A stretch of 64,000 bases of DNA, from assembly GCA_910588225.1 (NCBI GenBank), contig CAJUQT010000017.1, positions 1 through 64,000 of the forward strand. The letters are read 5' to 3'. The first letter of the stretch is position 1; the number at the start of each line of letters is the position of its first letter. This stretch comes from an uncultured Acetatifactor sp. GTDB lineage: Bacteria; Bacillota; Clostridia; Lachnospirales; Lachnospiraceae. Below, in pieces: positions 43,436 through 52,152 of this stretch. The notes below the pieces were generated by a model. It searched no databases. It had not been told where the DNA came from and was given only the letters and a program-made list of their open reading frames with translations. The position numbers and the translations under genes are program-made.

Positions 43436-44218
43436 ATGTTAAATTATATAAAAAGTGAGCTTTACAGAGCTTTTCACAACGGTGAAATCAGAGAGACGGC
43501 CATGGTTATTATGCTGTTGGTATTTCTGATGAATCTGATCTTATATTTATTCAGTGGTATGGAGCATTTTCGGTATGGGACTACTTCTTTTTCTTATTCT
43601 ATGCTGGTGGCAGGTCCCATGATATATTGCTATGTGGCCGGTGATGTGACTGTTATGCTGTACGAGTCAGATAAGAGAAACGGCACAAGAGGGAACAGTA
43701 TTGCCTGCGGGATATCCCGGCTGGAGATTTTTGCAGGGAAATGTATTGTCAGTCTGGTTACAGCTCTCGGCATTTTGATGATTGCCATGCCTGTCTATAT
43801 TGCCAGCGCGGCATTTCTTCTGCCGAAGGAGGGGCCTGTGGAAGTAAGGGATCTGCTGATGGAGATTCCGGCGGTTTCACTGGTTGGTGTGGCGGCGGTG
43901 ATTCTGGCAGTGATGCTTCTGGAGGTATTTGATAAGGTGCTGGTAAGCATTCTTGTATGGTTCAGTCTGCTGGTATTTATCCCGAAAGCGTTGCTGCTTG
44001 TGGGAATGTATCTGTCAGATCAGTCGGACGTTCTTCTGAATATTGCAAGATGGATACCGGCTAACTTTTTTTCCATGGAAATGCAGGTGAATATGAGCAA
44101 GTGTATCACTATATGGAGTACTGCGGAAGGAATGGCAAAATGTCTGATTGCGGGCGGTATGGGAATTCTTGTGTTCAGTGCGGTGGGTGTACTGCTACTG
44201 AGAAAAAGAGACATTTGA
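43436..44218 (+). CDS. ABC-2-type transporter permease subunit
   Basis: 260 residues with six hydrophobic segments, for example MVIMLLVFLMNLILYLFSGM, MLVAGPMIYCYVAGDVTVML, IVSLVTALGILMIAMPVYIA and LVSILVWFSLLVFIPKALLL, ending GILVFSAVGVLLLRKRDI. MLNYIKSELYRAFHN is the usual amphipathic N-terminus of ABC-2 permeases for bacteriocin resistance or export. GAGAAGGG lies before the ATG. The ATP-binding subunit normally precedes such genes, but the truncated glycosidase is there instead. Twenty bases downstream lies a sensor kinase, the usual partner of such transporters. Confidence 0.75.
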   Translation: MLNYIKSELYRAFHNGEIRETAMVIMLLVFLMNLILYLFSGMEHFRYGTTSFSYSMLVAGPMIYCYVAGDVTVMLYESDKRNGTRGNSIACGISRLEIFAGKCIVSLVTALGILMIAMPVYIASAAFLLPKEGPVEVRDLLMEIPAVSLVGVAAVILAVMLLEVFDKVLVSILVWFSLLVFIPKALLLVGMYLSDQSDVLLNIARWIPANFFSMEMQVNMSKCITIWSTAEGMAKCLIAGGMGILVFSAVGVLLLRKRDI

Positions 44219-44238
44219 AGAAATACCGGGGGTAGAAA

Positions 44239-45201
44239 ATGCTTATTCTGATATTGGCTGCTGTCATAGGCCTGTATTTTGCCATTCGTTATCTTTTGCT
44301 GAAACATGCATTGGGGGAGCTGAACAGAGAACTGACAGATATCCGGCATGACATTGGTCGGAATCAGATTCTGCATCTGCCTGTGCCGGACCGGGAGCTG
44401 GAGAGACTGACGGAATCTATAAACAGCACTTTGGAAGAGGTGCGAAGAGAGCGTGTGGATTATGAGAAGAGGGAGAAGGAATTTCAGAAGCAGATTGAGA
44501 ATATCAGCCATGACCTGAGAACGCCGCTAACTGTAATTCTGGGTTATCTGAAATGGAACCGCAGGTTTCGGGAAGACTGGGAACATTCTGAACGGATGGA
44601 AGAGTCTCTGGAAACCATTGAGAGGAATGCCAGGAAAATGGAAAGGCTGGTTGCGCAGTTTTATGAGTATTCACATCTGAATGTCTTGGAGAATAAATTT
44701 GAGCTGCAGGAGGTAGATGCCGGCAGGATTCTCAGGGAGAGCCTTGCGGATAATTCGCTGATACTGGAGAAAGCCTGCCTGAAGGTGAAGTGTGAACTGC
44801 CGGAATGTGCCGTGGCGGTATGGGGAAATGCCGAAGGATTGGAGAGGATTTTTTCAAATCTTTTTCAGAATGCAGGACGATATGCCTGCAGTTTTCTGCA
44901 CATTTATATGGAGAAGGAGGCTGGGTGGGCCCGTATTTTCTTTGCGAACGATACGGAGAATCTGAAGGCCGAAGGGGTATCTGAGCTTTTTGAACGGTTT
45001 TACAAAAAAGACTGGTCCAGGAGCCGCGATGGGTCCGGGCTGGGGCTGACTATTGCCAGAACTCTGGCTGAAAGAATGGAAGGAAGGCTGACGGCGGAAG
45101 CGGAAGCTATGGAAGTATTTGAAGAGAGTGGCGGGGACGAAGCAACGGCCGGAAACAGGAAAACTTTTCTGCGCTTTATCTTGACATTGAGGTTAACCTG
45201 A
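44239..45201 (+). CDS. BceS/LanK-type sensor histidine kinase
   Basis: 320 residues: one N-terminal membrane helix (MLILILAAVIGLYFAIRYLL), a linker coiled coil, then HisKA with ENISHDLRTPLTVILGYLKW, where the His is the phosphorylation site. HATPase_c motifs follow: RIFSNLFQNAGRYA (N box), then FERFYKKDWSRSRDGSGLGL (G boxes). The short input domain is typical of kinases that sense peptides through a partner permease. No response regulator gene follows; the next gene encodes a soluble hybrid kinase. The pair looks like the 3' half of an operon that lost regulator and ATPase genes. Confidence 0.85.
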   Translation: MLILILAAVIGLYFAIRYLLLKHALGELNRELTDIRHDIGRNQILHLPVPDRELERLTESINSTLEEVRRERVDYEKREKEFQKQIENISHDLRTPLTVILGYLKWNRRFREDWEHSERMEESLETIERNARKMERLVAQFYEYSHLNVLENKFELQEVDAGRILRESLADNSLILEKACLKVKCELPECAVAVWGNAEGLERIFSNLFQNAGRYACSFLHIYMEKEAGWARIFFANDTENLKAEGVSELFERFYKKDWSRSRDGSGLGLTIARTLAERMEGRLTAEAEAMEVFEESGGDEATAGNRKTFLRFILTLRLT

Positions 45202-45388
45202 TTTTTTTCTGCACATCATTGACGTGAGTGGGGACATATGGTATTATGACAGGGATTTTCTGACCTTTGCAATGAAGCTGAAGGAAGAAACAATATTCCA
45301 AAGCACTGGTTTCAGTGAAAAATGTCTCCATGTTGAAACTGGCGGTGGTGACTATGATCGGAAAATGGTCGATGTAAAGGATAGGCAT

Positions 45389-47974
45389 ATGAATGATTCA
45401 GAGGAACTGTTTGAACGGGTCGGAGAGGGAATTCCGGCTGTCGAGGAATGTGAACAGCACAGCGGTATGCGGAGTGTTCAGAATCTGGAGGCTGTTATTA
45501 ATGAGGGCCTTCGTGTGGCTCTGTTGGAAGAAACGCCGGATCAGTCGCTGGAAGTGCTTCTGGAGCATCTGGGAAAAGCCCTGAGCGGGGAGCGAACCTA
45601 TATATTTGAGCAGAATGAGTCCGGCAGCGACGATAATACCTATGAGTGGGCGGCCGAAGGGGTGGAGCCGGAAAAGGAGAACCTTCAAAATGTCCCTCCG
45701 GAAGTATGCGCCAGCTGGTATCGGAAATTTGGGATCGGCAAGCATATTGTCATTGAACGCTTGGAGGATATTCGGGAGACTGAGCCGCTTCAGTATGAGA
45801 ACCTGAAGCGGCAGGGCGTCCATTCCCTTGTGGTAGTTCCTCTTTATGACGGAAAAAAGATTATTGGCTTTTACGGTGTGGATAATCCCCCGGTAAAGTC
45901 ATTGGAATACGCGTCAAATATGCTCCAAACGGCGGCATATTTTATCGTGTCTTCCCTGAAACGCCGCAATCTGTTTCGAGAGCTTCAAAAGCGAAGCTAT
46001 AATGTTCTCCATGCCCTTAGTGTGGACTACCTGGGCATTTATCAAGTGAATTTCGACACAGGAGAATGCGAGGTCTACCGTAACAGTGAGCAGACGGGCA
46101 TGGACTGGGCCGCCCATTTTAAGGATGGTTATCAGGCGGCTATGGAACGGTATATTTCCCAGTACGTAGTTTCGTGGGATCAGGAACGGATCCGTGCGGT
46201 GACGAAAAAGGACTATGTGCTGGATCAGCTCAGGATAAAGAAGAAGTTTTCTGTCCGCTATCAGGTGAAAGACAGTTCTTCCGGACTGAAGTATCTGGAG
46301 ATTCATTATTCCGCTATTGATAAGACAGAAACGGAGAACTGTGCGATTTTTGCCCAGCGGGATGTCAATGCCGTGGTGGAGCAGGAGGAGAAATACAAGC
46401 TGGAGGCAAGGCGGAGCCTGGAGGGAATTCTGGAAGGAGCCAGAACCGGTATCTGGACGATTGAGCTGGAGGAGGGCTGCCGGCCGAGAATGTACGCAGA
46501 CAGAACCATGCGGATTTTGTTGGGTGTATCAGATGAGATTGGGCCGGAGGAGTGTTACCAGCACTGGTTTGACCGCATTGAGCCGGATTATGTAAAGATG
46601 GCACAGGAAGCGGTGCAGGAAATGGTAAAGAGTGGACGGGCCGAGGTGATCTACCCCTGGAAGCATCCAACATTGGGGAAGATTTATGTCCGCTGCGGCG
46701 GTGTGCCGGACAGGATGTTCAAAAAGCCGGGCATATGTCTGAACGGATACCATCAGGACATCACAGAGACCATGATGACAAGAAAGAAGCAGGAGCAGTC
46801 CATTATGGAGCTTTTGGAGCGGGTGAGGCAGGCTAATTCGGCAAAAAGTGAATTCCTTTCTCATATGTCTCACGACCTTCGCACACCCATCAACGGGATC
46901 CTGGGAATGCTGACCATTCTGGAAAAGAGCCAGGATGACCTGGAGCGCCAGAGAGAGTGCCGGAGGAAAATCCGCGTGTCAACGGAGCATCTGCTGTCTC
47001 TGGTGAACGATGTCCTTCAGGTAAGCAAGCTGGAGAGCGGAAGACCGGCGGCGGTAGAAGAGCCGTTTGACCTTCTTGCAGCGTTGGAAGACTGTATCAC
47101 GATGCTGTTTCCTCAGGCGGAAGAACGGGGAATTCGTCTGGAGCTGGAGGCGTCCGGGCTGCGGCATAGCAGAGTAATCGGAAATCCGCTGCATTTGAAG
47201 CAGATTTTGATGAATGTTATCGACAATGCACTCAAATATAACCGGCCTCATGGTTCCGTATTTGTTCAGGCAGAGGAGACTGCCTACCAGGATGGTACTG
47301 TAAGCTGCCATTTTGTAATCGAAGATACAGGAATTGGCATCGGGGAGGATTTTAAGGAGTACATTTTTGAGCCGTTCATGCAGGAGCATCAAGACGCCAG
47401 AACGGACTATAATGGCGTTGGGCTTGGTATGTCTATTGTAAAGAAACTGGTAGACCAGATGAAGGGGACAGTTGAGATAGAGAGCCAGATTGGCAGGGGA
47501 AGTGTGGTACAGATTACCTTGCCCATTCGCGTTGATGAGGCGTGGAGCAGACAGCCTGTGGATGAGAATTGGGATGTGGAAGGGAATATTAACGGGATGC
47601 ACGTTCTTCTGGTGGAGGACAATGAGCTCAACTGTGAAATCGTAGAGTATATTCTCAGGGAGGCGGGTGCGGAGGTGGTGACTGCCAACGACGGAAAAGC
47701 TGCCGTGGATGTCTTCGCGGCTTCCAAACCGTGGATGTTTGACTGTGTGCTGATGGATTTGATGATGCCGGTTATGAGCGGATATGAGGCAGCCCGTGTT
47801 ATCCGTGGTCTGGAGAGGCCAGACGCGAAAGCTGTACCAATCATAGCGCTGTCCGCAAACGCATTTGAAGAGGATGTCGCAATGGCAAAGGATGCCGGGA
47901 TGAATGAACATCTGGCGAAGCCGGTGAACATCCGCAGAATGTTTCAGATCATGAGTAAGTTAAGGGACTGTTAG
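45389..47974 (+). CDS. Hybrid histidine kinase: GAF, PAS, HisKA, HATPase, receiver
   Basis: AAAGGATAGG just before ATG 45389 supports this start (861 residues) over the GTG at 45224. Order: helical N-terminus, GAF-like domain (ALSGERTYIFEQNESGSDDN, LVVVPLYDGKKIIGFYGVDN), a PAS-like region (residues 215-340), a second PAS-type region (LEGILEGARTGIWTIELEEG), HisKA (FLSHMSHDLRTPINGILGML, His495), HATPase_c (IDNALKYNRP, EDTGIGIGEDFKEYIFEPF) and receiver (LLVEDNELNCEIVEYILREA) with Asp790 in VLMDLMMPVMSG. No membrane segment is seen, so it senses an internal signal. It is followed 9 bases later by a second, membrane-bound hybrid kinase. Confidence 0.85.
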   Translation: MNDSEELFERVGEGIPAVEECEQHSGMRSVQNLEAVINEGLRVALLEETPDQSLEVLLEHLGKALSGERTYIFEQNESGSDDNTYEWAAEGVEPEKENLQNVPPEVCASWYRKFGIGKHIVIERLEDIRETEPLQYENLKRQGVHSLVVVPLYDGKKIIGFYGVDNPPVKSLEYASNMLQTAAYFIVSSLKRRNLFRELQKRSYNVLHALSVDYLGIYQVNFDTGECEVYRNSEQTGMDWAAHFKDGYQAAMERYISQYVVSWDQERIRAVTKKDYVLDQLRIKKKFSVRYQVKDSSSGLKYLEIHYSAIDKTETENCAIFAQRDVNAVVEQEEKYKLEARRSLEGILEGARTGIWTIELEEGCRPRMYADRTMRILLGVSDEIGPEECYQHWFDRIEPDYVKMAQEAVQEMVKSGRAEVIYPWKHPTLGKIYVRCGGVPDRMFKKPGICLNGYHQDITETMMTRKKQEQSIMELLERVRQANSAKSEFLSHMSHDLRTPINGILGMLTILEKSQDDLERQRECRRKIRVSTEHLLSLVNDVLQVSKLESGRPAAVEEPFDLLAALEDCITMLFPQAEERGIRLELEASGLRHSRVIGNPLHLKQILMNVIDNALKYNRPHGSVFVQAEETAYQDGTVSCHFVIEDTGIGIGEDFKEYIFEPFMQEHQDARTDYNGVGLGMSIVKKLVDQMKGTVEIESQIGRGSVVQITLPIRVDEAWSRQPVDENWDVEGNINGMHVLLVEDNELNCEIVEYILREAGAEVVTANDGKAAVDVFAASKPWMFDCVLMDLMMPVMSGYEAARVIRGLERPDAKAVPIIALSANAFEEDVAMAKDAGMNEHLAKPVNIRRMFQIMSKLRDC

Positions 47975-47983
47975 GAATGTGAG

Positions 47984-50632
47984 ATGGACGATGTTCAATG
48001 TGTAGATAATGCTAACTTTAAAAGCAGTGGAGATGAGAAAAGTATGCAAAACAGGGCTTTGCCGCGTTCTTTAAAAATCAGCATAGCGGTGATTATTTGT
48101 TTAACTGTTTTCGTGTTTTCCTTCCTTGGAATGACCATTCACAATACGAGTGAAAACATGATTGAGGATATAGGCACCACTTATATGGAAGGAATGAATG
48201 AGCAGGTGTCTTTACATTTTGAGACAATTATTGAGCTTCGCCTGACGATGGCGGAGTCCATAGCACATATCGCGGCAGGAGACGGAAATTTCAGTTATGG
48301 ATCCAGGGAGGAGATCGAATATGGCGCAAGGGCAAGGCACTTTTTGTGTGCTGCCCTGTATTCGTCCGACGGCGAAATTGAAATGATTTACGGCGATTCT
48401 GTGGAGCTGAATCATCCGGAGCCTTTTTTGGAGAGCTTGCAAAATGGGGAACGCAAAGCGGCGTCCGCCGCAGACAGCAACGGGGAGGGTGTGATTTTGT
48501 TTGGCGTTCCCTGTAAATATCCCATGTCCGACGGAAGTGACAGCCTTGCCATGGTAGTAGGGCTTTCTACCAAATATATGGGTGAGGTTCTGTTCCTTGA
48601 CGAAGACAGTTCCCTGATGTATTCTTTTGTCATACGAAAGGACGGCAGTTATGTTGTCGGGAACGAGGGTGACGTTCACAAAAATTATTTCGACAGGCTT
48701 TCCAGTATCTTTACGGGGGGGCAAAACGACGAGGTAACTTCCTGTATTGCACAGCTGGCAGCAGCTATGGATGCAAATGAAGATTACTCTGTTATCTTGA
48801 CACAGGGTGAATCTCGCTACCATCTGTATTGCACCAACCTTCCTTACTGCGAATGGTATCTGGTGACGGTTCTTCCTTTTGAGGGGCTGGATCATACCAT
48901 TTCAGGTATGAGCAGTTACTGGCTTACCATCGTTTATGCTGCTTCTTTTGCGGTAATTGCCATGCTTCTCTGCATATTCTTTCAGTATCTAAGGTTTTTC
49001 AAAATACAGGTATTTGAACTGAAGCGTATGAATATAGAAATGGATACGGCGCGGAAAGATGCTGAAAGGGCACGTAAAGAGGCGGAACACGCAAATGTGG
49101 CAAAGCAGCAATTTCTTTCAAGCATGAGCCATGACATTCGTACTCCCATGAACGCTATTATAGGGATGACATCATTGGCCATAGACAATACGGACAATCC
49201 AGAACAGATTCAAGATTATTTGCGTAAAATTGCGCTGTCCAGCAGGCATCTGCTGGGGCTTATCAATGACGTATTGGATATATCCAAAATTGAAAGCGGT
49301 AAAATGACGCTGAATGTGGAGTCAGTGTCGTTGAGAGAGGTGATGGATAATATTGTCAATATCATGCTGCCTCAGGTTAAGGCAAAAAAACAATTGTTCA
49401 ACGCGACTGCCTATGAAATTATTTCGGAAGACGTGTGCTGTGACAGCGTGCGGCTGAATCAGGTGCTGATCAACCTGCTGGGGAATGCCGTCAAATTTAC
49501 ACCTGAGAAAGGCACAGTTCAAGTATCTGTGTATCAGGAAGCGCTTCCGGAGAATATCTCCCGGGTCCGCACCCATTTCCTGGTGAGCGATACGGGAATT
49601 GGCATGTCAGAAGAATATCAGAAGGTAATATTTGAATCTTTCAGCCGGGAGGATAACACTTGTGTGCAGAAAACAGAGGGTTCCGGGCTGGGAATGGCGA
49701 TTACCAAGTATATCGTAGACGCCATGGACGGCGCCATTTCTGTTCGCAGCGAGCAGGGGAAGGGCAGTGAATTCCATGTTGTTCTTGAGCTGGAAAAAGC
49801 AGCGGAGCGTGAGATGGATACGGTGCTTCCCGACTGGAAGGTGTTGGTGGTGGATGGCGACGAGCGGCTGTGTATCAATACGGTACATACTTTAGAGTCC
49901 ATGGGGATTCGCGCCGAATGGTGCCTGAATGCCAGGCAGGCGACAGAACGAATCGCTGAATGTCATCATCGGAATGACAGCTATCAGTTGGTTCTGCTGG
50001 GCTTGAAACTGCCGGATATGAGTGGGCTTGAAGCAGCCAGGATAATTCGAGCGAATGCCGGGAAAGAAAGTCCGGTTCTGCTGCTCTCGGCCTGCGATTG
50101 GAGCGGAATGGAAAAAGAGGCCAGAGAAGCAGGGATTTCAGGTTTTATTTCCAGACCGATGTTCAAATCTGCTTTATTCGACGCCCTGAAAAAACTTGCC
50201 AGCGCTGCCATTGAAGAAGTTGCCGAGACCGTAAAAGCAGGAGATCTGGCACTTCAGGGGAAACGTATTTTATTGGCAGAGGATAATGAACTTAACTGGG
50301 AAGTCGCAAGGGAGCTGCTTTCCAGTCTTGAAATGGATTTAGATTGGGCGGAAAATGGACAGATCTGTGTTGCGAAATTCCAGGAATCTCCTATCGGGTA
50401 TTACGACGCGATTATTATGGATGTGCGGATGCCTGTTATGGACGGCTATGAGGCGACTATTGCCATCAGGGGGTTGGAACGCCGGGACGTGGATATTCCC
50501 ATTATCGCTATGACTGCCGATGCCTTTTCGGAAGATATTCAAAAGTGTTTGGAGTGCGGTATGAACGATCATCTGGCAAAACCGATTGACATTCAGGTTG
50601 TCGCCCACAAGTTAAAAAAATATCTGAAATAA
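47984..50632 (+). CDS. Membrane hybrid histidine kinase with two receivers, the first lacking its Asp
   Basis: 882 residues from ATG 47984; ATG 48044 is an alternative. Two membrane helices (ISIAVIICLTVFVFSFLGMT and LTIVYAASFAVIAMLLCIFF) bracket an extracytoplasmic dCache-like sensor. A coiled coil leads to HisKA (QFLSSMSHDIRTPMNAIIGM, His383) and HATPase_c (LINLLGNAVKFTPEKGTV, SDTGIGMSEEYQKVIFESF). Two receivers follow. In the first, LVLLGLKLPDMSG has Gly673 (codon GGC at 50000-50002) where the phospho-accepting Asp belongs. The second is normal (DAIIMDVRMPVMDGYE). It overlaps no gene but lies 9 bases from the previous hybrid kinase, suggesting a shared operon. Confidence 0.85.
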   Translation: MDDVQCVDNANFKSSGDEKSMQNRALPRSLKISIAVIICLTVFVFSFLGMTIHNTSENMIEDIGTTYMEGMNEQVSLHFETIIELRLTMAESIAHIAAGDGNFSYGSREEIEYGARARHFLCAALYSSDGEIEMIYGDSVELNHPEPFLESLQNGERKAASAADSNGEGVILFGVPCKYPMSDGSDSLAMVVGLSTKYMGEVLFLDEDSSLMYSFVIRKDGSYVVGNEGDVHKNYFDRLSSIFTGGQNDEVTSCIAQLAAAMDANEDYSVILTQGESRYHLYCTNLPYCEWYLVTVLPFEGLDHTISGMSSYWLTIVYAASFAVIAMLLCIFFQYLRFFKIQVFELKRMNIEMDTARKDAERARKEAEHANVAKQQFLSSMSHDIRTPMNAIIGMTSLAIDNTDNPEQIQDYLRKIALSSRHLLGLINDVLDISKIESGKMTLNVESVSLREVMDNIVNIMLPQVKAKKQLFNATAYEIISEDVCCDSVRLNQVLINLLGNAVKFTPEKGTVQVSVYQEALPENISRVRTHFLVSDTGIGMSEEYQKVIFESFSREDNTCVQKTEGSGLGMAITKYIVDAMDGAISVRSEQGKGSEFHVVLELEKAAEREMDTVLPDWKVLVVDGDERLCINTVHTLESMGIRAEWCLNARQATERIAECHHRNDSYQLVLLGLKLPDMSGLEAARIIRANAGKESPVLLLSACDWSGMEKEAREAGISGFISRPMFKSALFDALKKLASAAIEEVAETVKAGDLALQGKRILLAEDNELNWEVARELLSSLEMDLDWAENGQICVAKFQESPIGYYDAIIMDVRMPVMDGYEATIAIRGLERRDVDIPIIAMTADAFSEDIQKCLECGMNDHLAKPIDIQVVAHKLKKYLK

Positions 50633-50721
50633 GGGATGTTTGGCAGATAATGAAAAGAATGGTGCGAAGACATAACTTGCAGACAAAGAATATACAGAAT
50701 GTAGAAAGGTATGGTATTTAA

Positions 50722-52152
50722 ATGGACAGAGTAGAAGAAATCAGAAAATTATGTCAGGAGAAGCAAATCCGTATGATTGATTTTAAAATGACGGATATTG
50801 ACGGACGATGGAGACATATTACGATTCCTGTGGAACGGTTTGGCGCAGATACGTTTGCCTATGGTATCGGTTTTGACGGATCCAACTATGGTTATGCACC
50901 CATTGAAAAAAGTGATATGGTATTTCTGCCGGACCCGGATACTGCCTATGTGGATCCCTTTGCCACAGTACCAACTCTGACTATGTGCGGTAATGTGTGT
51001 ACTATTGGAAAAGGGGAAAACAAACCTTTTGACCAGTATCCGAAAAATGTGAGTCTGCGCGCGGTGGAATATATGAAGGAAAGCGGAATTGCGGACAGGA
51101 TGGTGATCGGACCGGAATTTGAATTCTATCTTTTTGACAGTGCCCGTTTCGAGGTGACACCCAGACAGTGCGGCTATCGGATTGACACCAGGCAGGCGGA
51201 CTGGAACCACAGCCTGGATACTCCGGGCAACAATGGCTATGAAGTGCCTCACAAGGGCGGATACCATGTGGCGGCACCGCAGGATGTGGGATATGATCTG
51301 CGAAGCCGGATGTGCATGATGATGGAGGACTGGGGGATCCGGGTGAAATATCATCATCACGAGGTGGGCGGCCCGGGACAGATGGAGATTGAGGTGGAAC
51401 TTGCCGATATGCCAGCCATGGCGGACAACACTATGACTATTAAATATATCATCAAAAATCTTGCGGCCCGGGAAGGCAAAACGGCCACTTTCCTGCCGAA
51501 ACCCATTTACCAGGAAGCGGGCAGCGGCATGCATGTACATATGTTGCTCCTCAAGGATGGACAGCCTCTGTTCTATGATGAAAATGGCTATTCCGGGTTA
51601 AGCCGTACCGCGCACTACTTTATCGGCGGCCTGTTGAGGCATATTGCCTCTCTGTGTGCTTTTACCAACCCGTCCACTAATTCTTTCAAGAGGCTGGTGC
51701 CGGGATATGAAGCGCCTGTGACCATCGGCTATGCCACTTCCAACCGCAGTGCGGTAATCCGGATTCCGGCCTATGCGAAATCTCCGGAGACCAAACGCTT
51801 TGAACTGCGCAATCCGGATGCCACAGCCAATCCCTATTATGCCTATGCGGCCATTCTGATGGCGGGACTGGACGGCATCGAAAAGCAGATAGACCCGGCG
51901 GAAAATGGCTGGGGCCCCTATGACTTCAATCTCTATACCCTCTCGGAAGAGGAGCAGAAGAAGATAAAAGGGTTGCCAAAGTCGCTGGGGGAGGCTTTGG
52001 ACGCGTTGGAGGCAGACCATGATTATCTTACGAAGGGAGGTGTCTTCCCCAAGCGCCTCATTGATATCTGGGTGGCACGGAAGCGGGAAGAACTGAGGAA
52101 ATTGGAGCAGATTCCAAATCCGGCGGAGTTCCGGATGTATTATGATTTGTAA
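50722..52152 (+). CDS. glnA: Glutamine synthetase, type I
   Basis: 476 residues with all GSI hallmarks: DGSNYGYAPIEKSDMVFLPD (the DGSS-like region), VIGPEFEFYLFD (first metal Glu), KYHHHEVGGPGQMEIEV (metal Glu and HEVGPGQ), EAGSGMHVHMLLLKDG (His of the active site), RLVPGYEAPVTIGYATSNRS (substrate-binding RLVPGYEAP) and RFELRNPDATANPYYAYAAI (ERRxPD-like). No C-terminal adenylylation loop can be judged by eye. It makes glutamine from glutamate, ammonia and ATP. AAAGG lies 12 bases before the ATG. Hybrid kinases stand upstream; no nitrogen regulator is adjacent, and its 3' end overlaps the convergent membrane protein gene by 13 bases. Confidence 0.95.
   Translation: MDRVEEIRKLCQEKQIRMIDFKMTDIDGRWRHITIPVERFGADTFAYGIGFDGSNYGYAPIEKSDMVFLPDPDTAYVDPFATVPTLTMCGNVCTIGKGENKPFDQYPKNVSLRAVEYMKESGIADRMVIGPEFEFYLFDSARFEVTPRQCGYRIDTRQADWNHSLDTPGNNGYEVPHKGGYHVAAPQDVGYDLRSRMCMMMEDWGIRVKYHHHEVGGPGQMEIEVELADMPAMADNTMTIKYIIKNLAAREGKTATFLPKPIYQEAGSGMHVHMLLLKDGQPLFYDENGYSGLSRTAHYFIGGLLRHIASLCAFTNPSTNSFKRLVPGYEAPVTIGYATSNRSAVIRIPAYAKSPETKRFELRNPDATANPYYAYAAILMAGLDGIEKQIDPAENGWGPYDFNLYTLSEEEQKKIKGLPKSLGEALDALEADHDYLTKGGVFPKRLIDIWVARKREELRKLEQIPNPAEFRMYYDL

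Noticed and set aside
46979..47911. 310-codon open frame on the minus strand
   Set aside because: Opposite the kinase and receiver domains of a clear hybrid kinase; no motif and no start signal.
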